From Phascolarctobacterium sp. (GTDB lineage: Bacteria > Bacillota > Negativicutes > Acidaminococcales > Acidaminococcaceae), in assembly GCA_024405645.1 (NCBI GenBank), contig JAKSOJ010000061.1, positions 1 through 7,094 on the forward strand: a stretch of 7,094 nucleotides of DNA. The letters are read 5' to 3'. This document shows positions 1 to 4,912 of this stretch, piece by piece. The position numbers were made by a program, and so were the translations under genes. The notes under the pieces were generated by a model. It saw nothing but the letters and a program-made list of their open reading frames with translations. It ran no database searches and was not told the origin of the DNA. How positions within the stretch are numbered: the first letter of the stretch is position 1; the number at the start of each line of letters is the position of its first letter.

Positions 1-863
1 GCTGGTCTGAATTTTTCCCTGTACAAGACGAAATATTACATATTAATGAAGATACTGTTCTTTTCACTTCCGGAACACTATCATTTACTGGTAATTTGAA
101 TCTTTATATGGGTTTGTTTGCTTTGGGAGCGTCTGTTATTGCTGTCAGAGAATTCCATCCTAAGACTTGGGTACAGGAAATTGTCAAGTATAGTGCGAAT
201 TACATCTACCTAATCCCTGCCAAAATGCGTTCCTTAGTAAAGGCTGTGAAAGAGCCTATTCCTTGCATTCAATATTTGGTAACTGGTTCTCAAAGTTTCG
301 GCAAGGCTGATTGTGAAATTACCAAAAAGGCTTTTCCGAATATTAAAATTTGTCTTTACTACGGTGCAAGTGAAACAAACTATATGACTTATGTTTGGGA
401 TTATGAGATGGGGGACGATGTACGCTTAATTGGTAAAGCTTTCCCCAAAATGGATTTGCGTCTTATCGATGGTGTTTTCTATACTAATAATACTTATGGA
501 GTAATGGGTATTCCTAATCCATACTGCACTAATGATGAAGGCTTCCAGGACGAGGAAGGTAATTTCTATTTCCTTGGTCGAGTAGATGATCGACTTAATG
601 TTAATGGAAGAAAGTGTTCTGGCTATAAAATTACTGAAGCCATGAAGCAAGTCTTCGGCCTTGACTCATACGCATGTGTTGAAAAAGAAGAGAATCGTGA
701 GTCTATTGTAGTCTATTATGAAGGTGCAGTATTATCAGATTCTGTAACTGAGCTGCGAAAACTTCTGAAAGTCAAATTAGAGGAGTTTGAGCTTCCTAAA
801 AAGTTTATTCATGTTGAAGCTTTGCCTAGAACTGCTAATGGAAAAATCAAGAAAGTTAGGTGA
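1..863 (+). CDS. Acyl/aryl-adenylating enzyme (ANL superfamily, AMP-binding), 5'-truncated by window edge
   Basis: The reading frame is open from base 3 to the TGA at 861-863, giving 286 visible residues; the start and the P-loop (A3) lie outside. Enzymes of this superfamily activate a carboxylic acid with ATP to an acyl-AMP and pass it to CoA or a carrier-protein thiol. Visible motifs in order: an A4-like segment near bases 66-95 (SGTLSFTG), A5 YGASET at 360-377, an A7-like TND-x-G segment at 528-542 where TGD is usual (the Asp is kept), A8 beginning GRVDDRLNVNGR at 576, and A10 PRTANGK ending with the probable catalytic Lys codon at 843-845. The segment between A5 and A7 is compact, as in stand-alone ligases rather than NRPS modules. 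No carrier domain follows. The thioesterase gene starts 5 nt after the stop, so the two are surely one operon. The substrate cannot be read from the sequence; a fatty or aromatic acid is equally possible. Confidence 0.9.
   Translation, partial: WSEFFPVQDEILHINEDTVLFTSGTLSFTGNLNLYMGLFALGASVIAVREFHPKTWVQEIVKYSANYIYLIPAKMRSLVKAVKEPIPCIQYLVTGSQSFGKADCEITKKAFPNIKICLYYGASETNYMTYVWDYEMGDDVRLIGKAFPKMDLRLIDGVFYTNNTYGVMGIPNPYCTNDEGFQDEEGNFYFLGRVDDRLNVNGRKCSGYKITEAMKQVFGLDSYACVEKEENRESIVVYYEGAVLSDSVTELRKLLKVKLEEFELPKKFIHVEALPRTANGKIKKVR
858..863 (+). promoter_or_regulatory. Ribosome binding site fixing the start of thioesterase 1
   Basis: AGGTGA sits 5 nt before ATG 869 and overlaps the stop codon of the adenylating enzyme. 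It supports the ATG at 869 over an in-frame GTG at 860, and suggests translational coupling between the two genes. Confidence 0.7.
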
Positions 864-868
864 TTGAA

Positions 869-1294
869 ATGATAACTTTTAGAGATAGAGTACGTTTTGG
901 TGAAACAGATACTATGGGCGTTGTTCATCACGTAAAATATTTTCACTGGTACGAGATGGGGCGCGTGAAATATTTAACGCAGGCAGGCTTTGATGTGGAT
1001 TGGATGCTGCACAATAATATTCATTTCCCCATTGTAGACTTGAAGATGAGTTATAAAGCGTCTTGCAAATATGATGATGAATACGAGGTTCAAGTAGGGA
1101 TTACTGATTTAAATCGTGCTCGTATGGATTTTATTTGTAAGATTTATCGTGTCGCTGATGGTGTGTTGGTTGCAGAGGGTTCCTCTCGTAATTTGTTTAC
1201 GGATGCTACTGGCAAGGTAACTCGTTTAGAAGCAAAGTGGTACGATCCATTAGAAAAAATGTATAAAGAGCATAAAGAAAAAGCAGGCTGGTAA
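869..1294 (+). CDS. YbgC/4HBT-type hotdog acyl-CoA (or acyl-ACP) thioesterase, copy 1
   Basis: A 141-residue single hotdog-fold protein, the usual length of the family, which hydrolyses acyl thioesters in the cytoplasm. The N-terminal RVRFGETDTMGVV (residues 7-19) is the family's catalytic loop, with Asp14 as the expected active-site acid; HWYEMGRVKYL continues the helix of the hotdog. Start: ATG 869 has a well-spaced AGGTGA and aligns exactly with the start of the second copy at 1562; an in-frame GTG at 860 would add three residues without an equivalent in the paralogue. It follows the adenylating enzyme by 5 nt, which suggests the two handle the same acyl group (activation and release). Oddity: the position normally Asn in the YHxNY motif is Lys here (HHVKY, residues 20-24), whereas copy 2 keeps YHPNY, so substrate preference or activity may have diverged. 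The stop codon lies in the loop of the terminator hairpin. Confidence 0.88.
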   Translation: MITFRDRVRFGETDTMGVVHHVKYFHWYEMGRVKYLTQAGFDVDWMLHNNIHFPIVDLKMSYKASCKYDDEYEVQVGITDLNRARMDFICKIYRVADGVLVAEGSSRNLFTDATGKVTRLEAKWYDPLEKMYKEHKEKAGW

Positions 1295-1306
1295 AAGCCT
1301 GCTTTT
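1279..1306. terminator. Bidirectional intrinsic terminator shared by thioesterase 1 and tRNA-Arg
   Basis: A perfect 11-bp stem, AAAAGCAGGCT (1279-1289) with AGCCTGCTTTT (1296-1306), and a 6-nt loop. On the + strand only four Ts end the stem. On the - strand the stem is followed by a richer run (TTTTTCTTT, reading down from 1283), so the hairpin is better suited to stopping the tRNA transcript. The thioesterase stop codon (1292-1294) is in the loop, so a ribosome finishing translation would cover the hairpin on the + strand mRNA. Confidence 0.8.
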
Positions 1307-1317
1307 GTGTTTGAATT

Positions 1318-1392
1318 TGGTACGCCCACGCAGAATCGAACTGCGACTTATAGCTCCGGAGGCTATCGTAATATCCATTTTACTATGGGCGC
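1318..1392 (-). tRNA. tRNA-Arg, anticodon CCG
   Basis: The reverse complement folds into a complete cloverleaf of 75 nt including an encoded CCA (1318-1320). Acceptor stem GCGCCCA/TGGGCGT (one G-T pair at 1-72), discriminator A, D stem GTAA/TTAC with an 8-nt loop containing GG, anticodon stem ATAGC/GCTAT with loop CTCCGGA, giving anticodon CCG at 1359-1357 (reads CGG, Arg). The variable region is 4 nt, and the T stem CGCAG/CTGCG closes the loop TTCGATT. All stems are intact, so it should be functional. It is convergent with the upstream operon and divergent from the next one. Confidence 0.96.
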
Positions 1393-1438
1393 GTATAAAA
1401 ATATTGAATTACAATTTGTGTCCTAAACGACGAAATAA

Positions 1439-1467
1439 ATTATAACATAAAAGTTTGAGTGTTTCTA
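1439..1467 (-). promoter_or_regulatory. Probable promoter of tRNA-Arg
   Basis: Reading the - strand: TAGAAA (-35, 1467-1462, four of six consensus bases), a 17-nt spacer, then a perfect TATAAT (-10, 1444-1439). Transcription would begin about 40 nt before the tRNA 5' end, a normal leader for RNase P processing. The surrounding DNA is very AT-rich, which makes chance matches more likely. Confidence 0.5.
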
Positions 1468-1502
1468 TATAATTAAATTTATATACCTAACTTTGCAAAA
1501 TA

Positions 1503-1511
1503 TGGTATAAT
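1503..1511 (+). promoter_or_regulatory. Extended -10 promoter of the thioesterase 2 / CofE-like operon
   Basis: TGG directly followed by TATAAT (1506-1511) makes a full extended -10 element. No convincing -35 is present at 16-18 nt upstream; the best 18-nt-spaced hexamer (1482-1487) matches only about three positions. The start site would be near 1518, giving a leader of about 44 nt before ATG 1562. Confidence 0.6.
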
Positions 1512-1561
1512 GTGATGTTGAATTATTAAGTATATTATTTCTGGTTTTAGAGGAGAAAAAT

Positions 1562-1978
1562 ATGATTACAATTCGAGGTAGGGTTCGTTTTAACGAAACT
1601 GATACCATGGGTGTAGTATATCATCCTAATTATTTGCATTGGTTTGAAATGGCTCGCGTGGAATATCTGCGTGCTTGTGGGGTTTCCCTTAATGATTTAA
1701 TGGATGAAGGTATTCTGTTCCCCATAGCTGATGTGCAAATGCATTATATGAACTCTTGTAAATTCGATGACGAATATGAAGTGCAGGTCATTATGTCTGC
1801 TTTTAATAAAGCCAAGATGGATTTTGCTTGCAAGATTTATCGTGTTAGAGATGGTGCTTTGGCAGTGGAAGGAACCTGTCGCAATGTGTTCACTGATAAA
1901 AATGGTCGCGTAATTCGTTTGACTCCTCAATGGTTTGAGAAAATTAATAAAGTGTATAAGGAAGAAAAGGTAGAATAA
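1562..1978 (+). CDS. YbgC/4HBT-type hotdog acyl-CoA (or acyl-ACP) thioesterase, copy 2
   Basis: A 138-residue single hotdog-fold thioesterase of the YbgC type. The N-terminal loop RVRFNETDTMGVVYHPNY (residues 7-24) is a full match to the family pattern, with Asp14 as the probable catalytic acid and the Asn of the YHxNY motif retained. It aligns without gaps to the copy at 869 over almost the whole length, and I count about 55% identity by hand; the identical blocks include SCK, DDEYEVQV, MDF and CKIYRV. The start is firm: AGAGGAG (1549-1555) lies 6 nt before ATG 1562. It opens a three-gene operon, with the CofE-like gene starting one base after its stop. The substrate is unknown. Its separation from copy 1 by a tRNA and its own promoter suggest it is regulated independently of the adenylating enzyme operon. 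Confidence 0.9.
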   Translation: MITIRGRVRFNETDTMGVVYHPNYLHWFEMARVEYLRACGVSLNDLMDEGILFPIADVQMHYMNSCKFDDEYEVQVIMSAFNKAKMDFACKIYRVRDGALAVEGTCRNVFTDKNGRVIRLTPQWFEKINKVYKEEKVE

Positions 1979-1979
1979 T

Positions 1980-2624
1980 ATGGATAAATTTGAAATCGTT
2001 CCTGTGCCTACAAGAATTTTAACACATCACGATGATATTTGTGATGCGATTAATGAATACGGCAAAGATAAAATTGGTCCCAACGATGTTGTGTGTGTTG
2101 CAGAATCCGTTGTAGCCATTACTCAAGGACGCGCAATGCGTTGTGAAGAGTTCAAACCTAGTTTCGCAGCGAAGGTACTCAGCCAACTTTTCCCTTCCAA
2201 GGGTAGTATCGCAAGCTGGTACAGCATGCAAGCTCTTATTGATGCAGAAGGAACTGCTCGCGTAGTTTGGGCGGTAATCGTTGGCTTCGCTGCTAAATGC
2301 GTAGGTGTAAGCGGTACCTTCTATCGTATGGCTGGTGAACAAGCTCGTCTCATCGACGATATTACTGGCACCATGCCTCCGTATGACAAGCACATCGTAT
2401 ATGGTCCTTCTAATCCTACCAAGGTTTCTGAAGATATTACCAAGGCTTGTGGATGCTTTGGCGCCGCTGTAGCCGATGTAAACGATTTAAAGCGTAGTGC
2501 TGTATTAGGCGTTTCTAAAGGCGTTGACGCTGATGAAGTAGCTCAAATTTTAATTGATAATCCCTTTGGTAATGGTAGTGAAAAAACTCCTATCTGCATT
2601 ATCAAAAATTATAGAAAGGCTTAA
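1980..2624 (+). CDS. CofE-like protein (coenzyme F420-0:L-glutamate ligase family), role unknown
   Basis: A 214-residue cytoplasmic protein that resembles the F420-0:gamma-L-glutamyl ligase (CofE) family. Family-like features are the N-terminal EIVPVPTRILTHHDDI, then GPNDVVCVAESVVAITQGR (residues 33-51), the central CVGVSGTFYRMAG, the DDITGTMPPYDK and YGPSNP turns (126-146), and a C-terminal DNPFGNG. Authentic CofE adds glutamates to F420-0 using GTP. It is somewhat shorter than typical CofE (about 250 residues), and F420 is not expected in ordinary Firmicutes, so another amide-forming or nucleotide-binding role is more likely. The ATG is one base after the thioesterase stop, with its Shine-Dalgarno (AAGG, 1967-1970) inside that gene, so translation is likely coupled. 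Recognition is from memory of the family pattern; the family call is fairly good and the function uncertain. Confidence 0.75.
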   Translation: MDKFEIVPVPTRILTHHDDICDAINEYGKDKIGPNDVVCVAESVVAITQGRAMRCEEFKPSFAAKVLSQLFPSKGSIASWYSMQALIDAEGTARVVWAVIVGFAAKCVGVSGTFYRMAGEQARLIDDITGTMPPYDKHIVYGPSNPTKVSEDITKACGCFGAAVADVNDLKRSAVLGVSKGVDADEVAQILIDNPFGNGSEKTPICIIKNYRKA

Positions 2625-2636
2625 GGAGGTAGGAAA

Positions 2637-3164
2637 ATGTTGTGTTTAGCTCTTGAAATACTCGTTGGCCTGTTTATCTTGGGCGTTCTTGCAGTTGCAA
2701 TTTTTATTTCTATGCGTGGCGATTGCGAAATGATTTTTGATGCCAAGAAAAGGGGAGAATTGGTTGTTGATTCTGTAAGTGAGGATCGTTTAGATTTCTC
2801 TTGCTTGTTGCCTGTATCTAATCCTGGCAAAGAAGAGGGTACTATTATTGATACCTACATGCGCATTTATCTTCCTGATGAACAATATGATGATTTGCTG
2901 TTACGTGGTAAAGTAAATTTTGAAGGAAGACTTCGCGAGGACGATTATTTTGAATGCTTGCTCTTCCCAGAAGGCTGGAAGAAAAATTTAGTACTTCGCT
3001 TTGAAGCATACCCGAGACATGGCAAAACTTTAAAAGAAGCACTTGGTAATGTACCAGATGTAGAAGTTGCATTTTATGCAGATTGTCGCGGTCGTAAAGA
3101 TCTTTTTACAAAAAAAGTTTTCTTTACACTTACTTCCGAAGAATTACGCGCACTAGTTAAATGA
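2637..3164 (+). CDS. Unrecognised protein with one N-terminal membrane segment
   Basis: A 175-residue protein whose function I do not recognise. Residues 4-26 are strongly hydrophobic (LALEILVGLFILGVLAVAIF), followed by Arg27, which suggests a single N-terminal membrane anchor rather than a cleaved signal; no lipobox is seen. The remaining 145 residues are soluble, charged and rich in alternating hydrophobic stretches (probably beta strands), with distinctive segments PVSNPGKEEGTIID (59-72), YLPDEQYDD (78-86) and LREDDYFECLLFP (99-111). The start is firm: a near-complete Shine-Dalgarno AAGGAGGT (2623-2630) overlaps the upstream stop codon and lies 6 nt before ATG 2637. It is the last gene of the operon, with a terminator 45 nt after its stop. 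Its linkage to the CofE-like gene is the only functional clue; orientation across the membrane is not decided. Confidence 0.85.
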   Translation: MLCLALEILVGLFILGVLAVAIFISMRGDCEMIFDAKKRGELVVDSVSEDRLDFSCLLPVSNPGKEEGTIIDTYMRIYLPDEQYDDLLLRGKVNFEGRLREDDYFECLLFPEGWKKNLVLRFEAYPRHGKTLKEALGNVPDVEVAFYADCRGRKDLFTKKVFFTLTSEELRALVK

Positions 3165-3209
3165 TTTTTTGTTCATGCCGTTTATTTATATTGTAATATT
3201 ACGAAGTCA

Positions 3210-3254
3210 AAACAACGCAGAACCTGTTTTATGAGTCTGCGTTGTTTGTTTTTT
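3210..3254 (+). terminator. Intrinsic terminator of the thioesterase 2 / CofE-like operon
   Basis: A perfect 12-bp stem, AAACAACGCAGA (3210-3221) with TCTGCGTTGTTT (3236-3247), a 14-nt loop, then a six-T run at 3249-3254. It ends the operon 45 nt after the last stop codon. The 5' side is preceded by As, so it could also work weakly on the - strand. Confidence 0.92.
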
Positions 3255-3565
3255 ATAGCAAAATTTTGTGAAGAAATATTATTTTTTATCAATATTTGGT
3301 AGAAATAGGGCTTTTTCTACACAAAATACTGTAAACAAAATTTGTAAACTATGTAACGAAATAAAAATTTTCTGTAACATTAAAAATGTATACAAAATAA
3401 TTTCTAGAAAATTTAACGAAATTTTAAGCAATTTCAGAGGCGTATAATGAGAACTAATCTATGCAAAAAATCAGCCTATGAAACACTAGGCTCCGTGGAA
3501 AGAAAAATGCGTATTATTAAGCCTTTTGAGGCACGAAAAAAATATAAAATTTTTGCAGAAAAGTG
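3255..3565. other. AT-rich intergenic region with short repeats, no established gene
   Basis: About 310 bases, strongly A/T-rich, between the terminator and the str promoter. It contains four direct TGTAAM motifs (3330, 3343, 3352 and 3373; the first two are TGTAAAC 13 bp apart), two ACGAAAT copies, and inverted repeats at 3274-3280/3291-3297 and 3299-3305/3314-3320. Further right are 6-bp and 4-bp hairpins, AGCCTA/TAGGCT (3473-3478/3487-3492) and GCCT/AGGC (3521-3524/3529-3532). One 40-codon ORF lies at 3447-3569 (listed separately). No riboswitch class or known small RNA is recognised. Confidence 0.6.
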
Positions 3566-3569
3566 TTGA
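3447..3569 (+). CDS. Possible 40-residue basic small protein
   Basis: An ATG at 3447 opens a 40-codon frame that ends with TGA at 3567-3569. AGAGG (3436-3440) lies 6 nt upstream, a spacing like that of neighbouring genes. The peptide is rich in Lys and Arg (for example CKKSAYETLGSVERKMRI) and has no membrane segment; it does not resemble anything I know. Its stop codon falls inside the TTGACA of the str promoter. Against it: an open frame of 40 codons is not rare by chance, the DNA is AT-rich, and no convincing promoter is visible. The TATAAT at 3443-3448 overlaps the start codon, so it could instead be a -10 element for an untranslated RNA. It remains speculative. Confidence 0.25.
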   Translation: MRTNLCKKSAYETLGSVERKMRIIKPFEARKKYKIFAEKC

Positions 3570-3594
3570 CACGTTGATGTGGTATTGGTATAAT
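3566..3594 (+). promoter_or_regulatory. Consensus sigma-70/SigA promoter of the str operon
   Basis: TTGACA (3566-3571), a 17-nt spacer and TATAAT (3589-3594), both perfect, plus TGG just before the -10 (extended -10). This is a maximal-strength housekeeping promoter, fitting ribosomal genes. The start site would be near 3601, giving a leader of about 63 nt before ATG 3664. Confidence 0.93.
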
Positions 3595-3612
3595 AGACGA
3601 GTATTGTGGCAG

Positions 3613-3645
3613 AACTATGCCCTAACTATGTCCTAACTATGCTCT
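3613..3645 (+). repeat. Three tandem 11-bp repeats in the str operon leader
   Basis: Consecutive units AACTATGCCCT (3613-3623), AACTATGTCCT (3624-3634) and AACTATGCTCT (3635-3645) fill the 5' leader between the promoter and the Shine-Dalgarno GGAGG (3653-3657). Each unit contains an ATG; the first two are followed by one codon and a stop (ATG CCC TAA and ATG TCC TAA). None has its own Shine-Dalgarno. Confidence 0.85.
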
Positions 3646-3663
3646 TCTACTTGGAGGTTGAAC

Positions 3664-3909
3664 ATGGAGCTTGATGCTTTGAAAAACGCCGCACAGAAAG
3701 CTGTAGGGGTTAAACAGACTGAAAAAGCTGTTGCAAAGCAAGCTGTTAAACTGGTGTTCATCGGGAACGATGCTGATGAGCATGTAGTCGAAAGGCTCCG
3801 TGAACTCTGCGAGGCAAACAATATTGCCCCGATAACCGAATGGAATATGCTGGAACTTGGAAGAGCGTGCGGAATTCACGTTAAGGCAGCTGCTTGCGCA
3901 GTACTTTAA
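3664..3909 (+). CDS. rplGB: Ribosomal protein L7Ae-family k-turn RNA-binding protein (YbxF/RplGB type)
   Basis: An 81-residue single L7Ae-like domain. It matches the bacterial YbxF type: GVKQTEKAV (residues 15-23) is the family's GxKQTxKA RNA-binding element, KLVFIGNDAD forms the first core strand and turn, and the C-terminal LGRACGIHVKAAACAVL matches the LGKACGI-AAA ending. These proteins bind kink-turn RNA in vitro, and the gene sits just before rpsL in many Firmicutes. Start: GGAGG (3653-3657) is 6 nt before ATG 3664; an in-frame TTG at 3658 would overlap that site and is rejected. It opens the str operon behind a consensus promoter, whereas in Bacillus it follows rpoC. A small hairpin with a T run (3916-3941) separates it from rpsL, which may set a lower or higher dose of the downstream genes. 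The biological role of the family is not settled. Confidence 0.88.
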   Translation: MELDALKNAAQKAVGVKQTEKAVAKQAVKLVFIGNDADEHVVERLRELCEANNIAPITEWNMLELGRACGIHVKAAACAVL

Positions 3910-3915
3910 TTCGAT

Positions 3916-3941
3916 AAGGGCTTGGCAATAGTCAAGTTTTT
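3916..3941 (+). terminator. Weak hairpin plus T run between the L7Ae-family gene and rpsL (attenuator-like)
   Basis: CTTGGC (3921-3926) pairs with GTCAAG (3931-3936) around the loop AATA, with one G-T pair, followed directly by TTTTT (3937-3941). The flanking AAGGG can extend the stem into the T run by wobble pairs. The stem is short and weak, so at most partial termination is expected; it may be a processing site or have no role. Confidence 0.4.
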
Positions 3942-3966
3942 ATAATCACTAAATCTAATTGTTTGG

Positions 3967-3974
3967 AAAGGAGG
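3967..3974 (+). promoter_or_regulatory. Ribosome binding site fixing the rpsL start
   Basis: AAAGGAGG ends 8 nt before ATG 3983. A longer in-frame start at 3959 would put this site inside the coding region and would add eight residues not found in S12, so ATG 3983 is the start. Confidence 0.9.
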
Positions 3975-3982
3975 CTGACGAT

Positions 3983-4366
3983 ATGCCTACAATTAACCAA
4001 TTGATTCGCAAAGGCAGAGAAGTTTTGAAATCCAAATCTACTGCTCCGGCATTGAAAGAATGCCCGCAAAAACGTGGCGTTTGCACTCGTGTTTACACCA
4101 CTACTCCGAAAAAACCTAACTCTGCACTGCGTAAAGTTGCTCGTGTTCGTTTAACCAACGGCATCGAGGTTACCGCATATATCCCCGGCATCGGTCACAA
4201 TCTTCAAGAACACAGCGTTGTTCTGATCAGAGGCGGAAGAGTTAAGGACCTTCCTGGTGTGCGTTACCACATCATTCGTGGTGCTCTTGATACTGCAGGC
4301 GTTGCAAACCGCATGCAATCTCGCTCTAAATACGGTGCGAAGAAAGCTAAAGCTAAGAAGAAATAA
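3983..4366 (+). CDS. rpsL: 30S ribosomal protein S12
   Basis: A 127-residue protein that matches bacterial S12 along its length. S12 lies at the decoding centre of the small subunit and governs tRNA selection accuracy. The hallmark segments are [33 protein letters not shown] (begin residue 27), [22 protein letters not shown] (71-92) and a Lys-rich tail. Lys43 and Lys88, where substitutions give streptomycin resistance, are the wild-type residues, so a streptomycin-sensitive S12 allele is expected. Asp89, the target of RimO methylthiolation in many bacteria, is present. It is followed by rpsG after 41 nt in the conserved str order. The codon use is that of a highly expressed gene, richer in C-ending codons than the left-hand genes. 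Confidence 0.98.
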   Translation: MPTINQLIRKGREVLKSKSTAPALKECPQKRGVCTRVYTTTPKKPNSALRKVARVRLTNGIEVTAYIPGIGHNLQEHSVVLIRGGRVKDLPGVRYHIIRGALDTAGVANRMQSRSKYGAKKAKAKKK

Positions 4367-4395
4367 TATCAAGAACACACAAATGATAAACGTAA

Positions 4396-4878
<483 letters not shown>

Positions 4879-4898
4879 TCGCCTGTTAAAGACGATTT

Positions 4899-4904
4899 AG
4901 GAGG
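4899..4904 (+). promoter_or_regulatory. Ribosome binding site deciding the GTG start of fusA
   Basis: AGGAGG ends 8 nt before GTG 4913. The first downstream in-frame ATG would remove the conserved N-terminal stretch before the P-loop, so the GTG start is well supported. Confidence 0.88.
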
Positions 4905-4912
4905 AAATAACA

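Noticed and set aside
96..863. TTG at 96 as the start of the adenylating enzyme
   Set aside because: The frame stays open to the window edge and upstream residues (TVLFTSGT) fit the family, so the gene is 5'-truncated rather than starting here.
860..868. GTG 860 as the start of thioesterase 1
   Set aside because: ATG 869 has AGGTGA at 5 nt and aligns with the start of its paralogue.
3299..3320. Inverted repeat GTAGAAA/TTTCTAC as a terminator
   Set aside because: No T run follows on either strand. At most it is an operator-like palindrome, and AT-rich DNA yields such repeats by chance.
3601..3663. Kink-turn in the leader as an autoregulatory site for the L7Ae-family protein
   Set aside because: I searched by eye for a bulge followed by tandem G-A pairs and found only a small GGCA/TGCC hairpin (3608-3621).
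3922..3946. Second promoter before rpsL (TTGGCA 3922-3927 and TATAAT 3941-3946)
   Set aside because: The spacer is only 13 nt, too short for a normal sigma-70/SigA promoter; the TATAAT lies in a T run after a hairpin.
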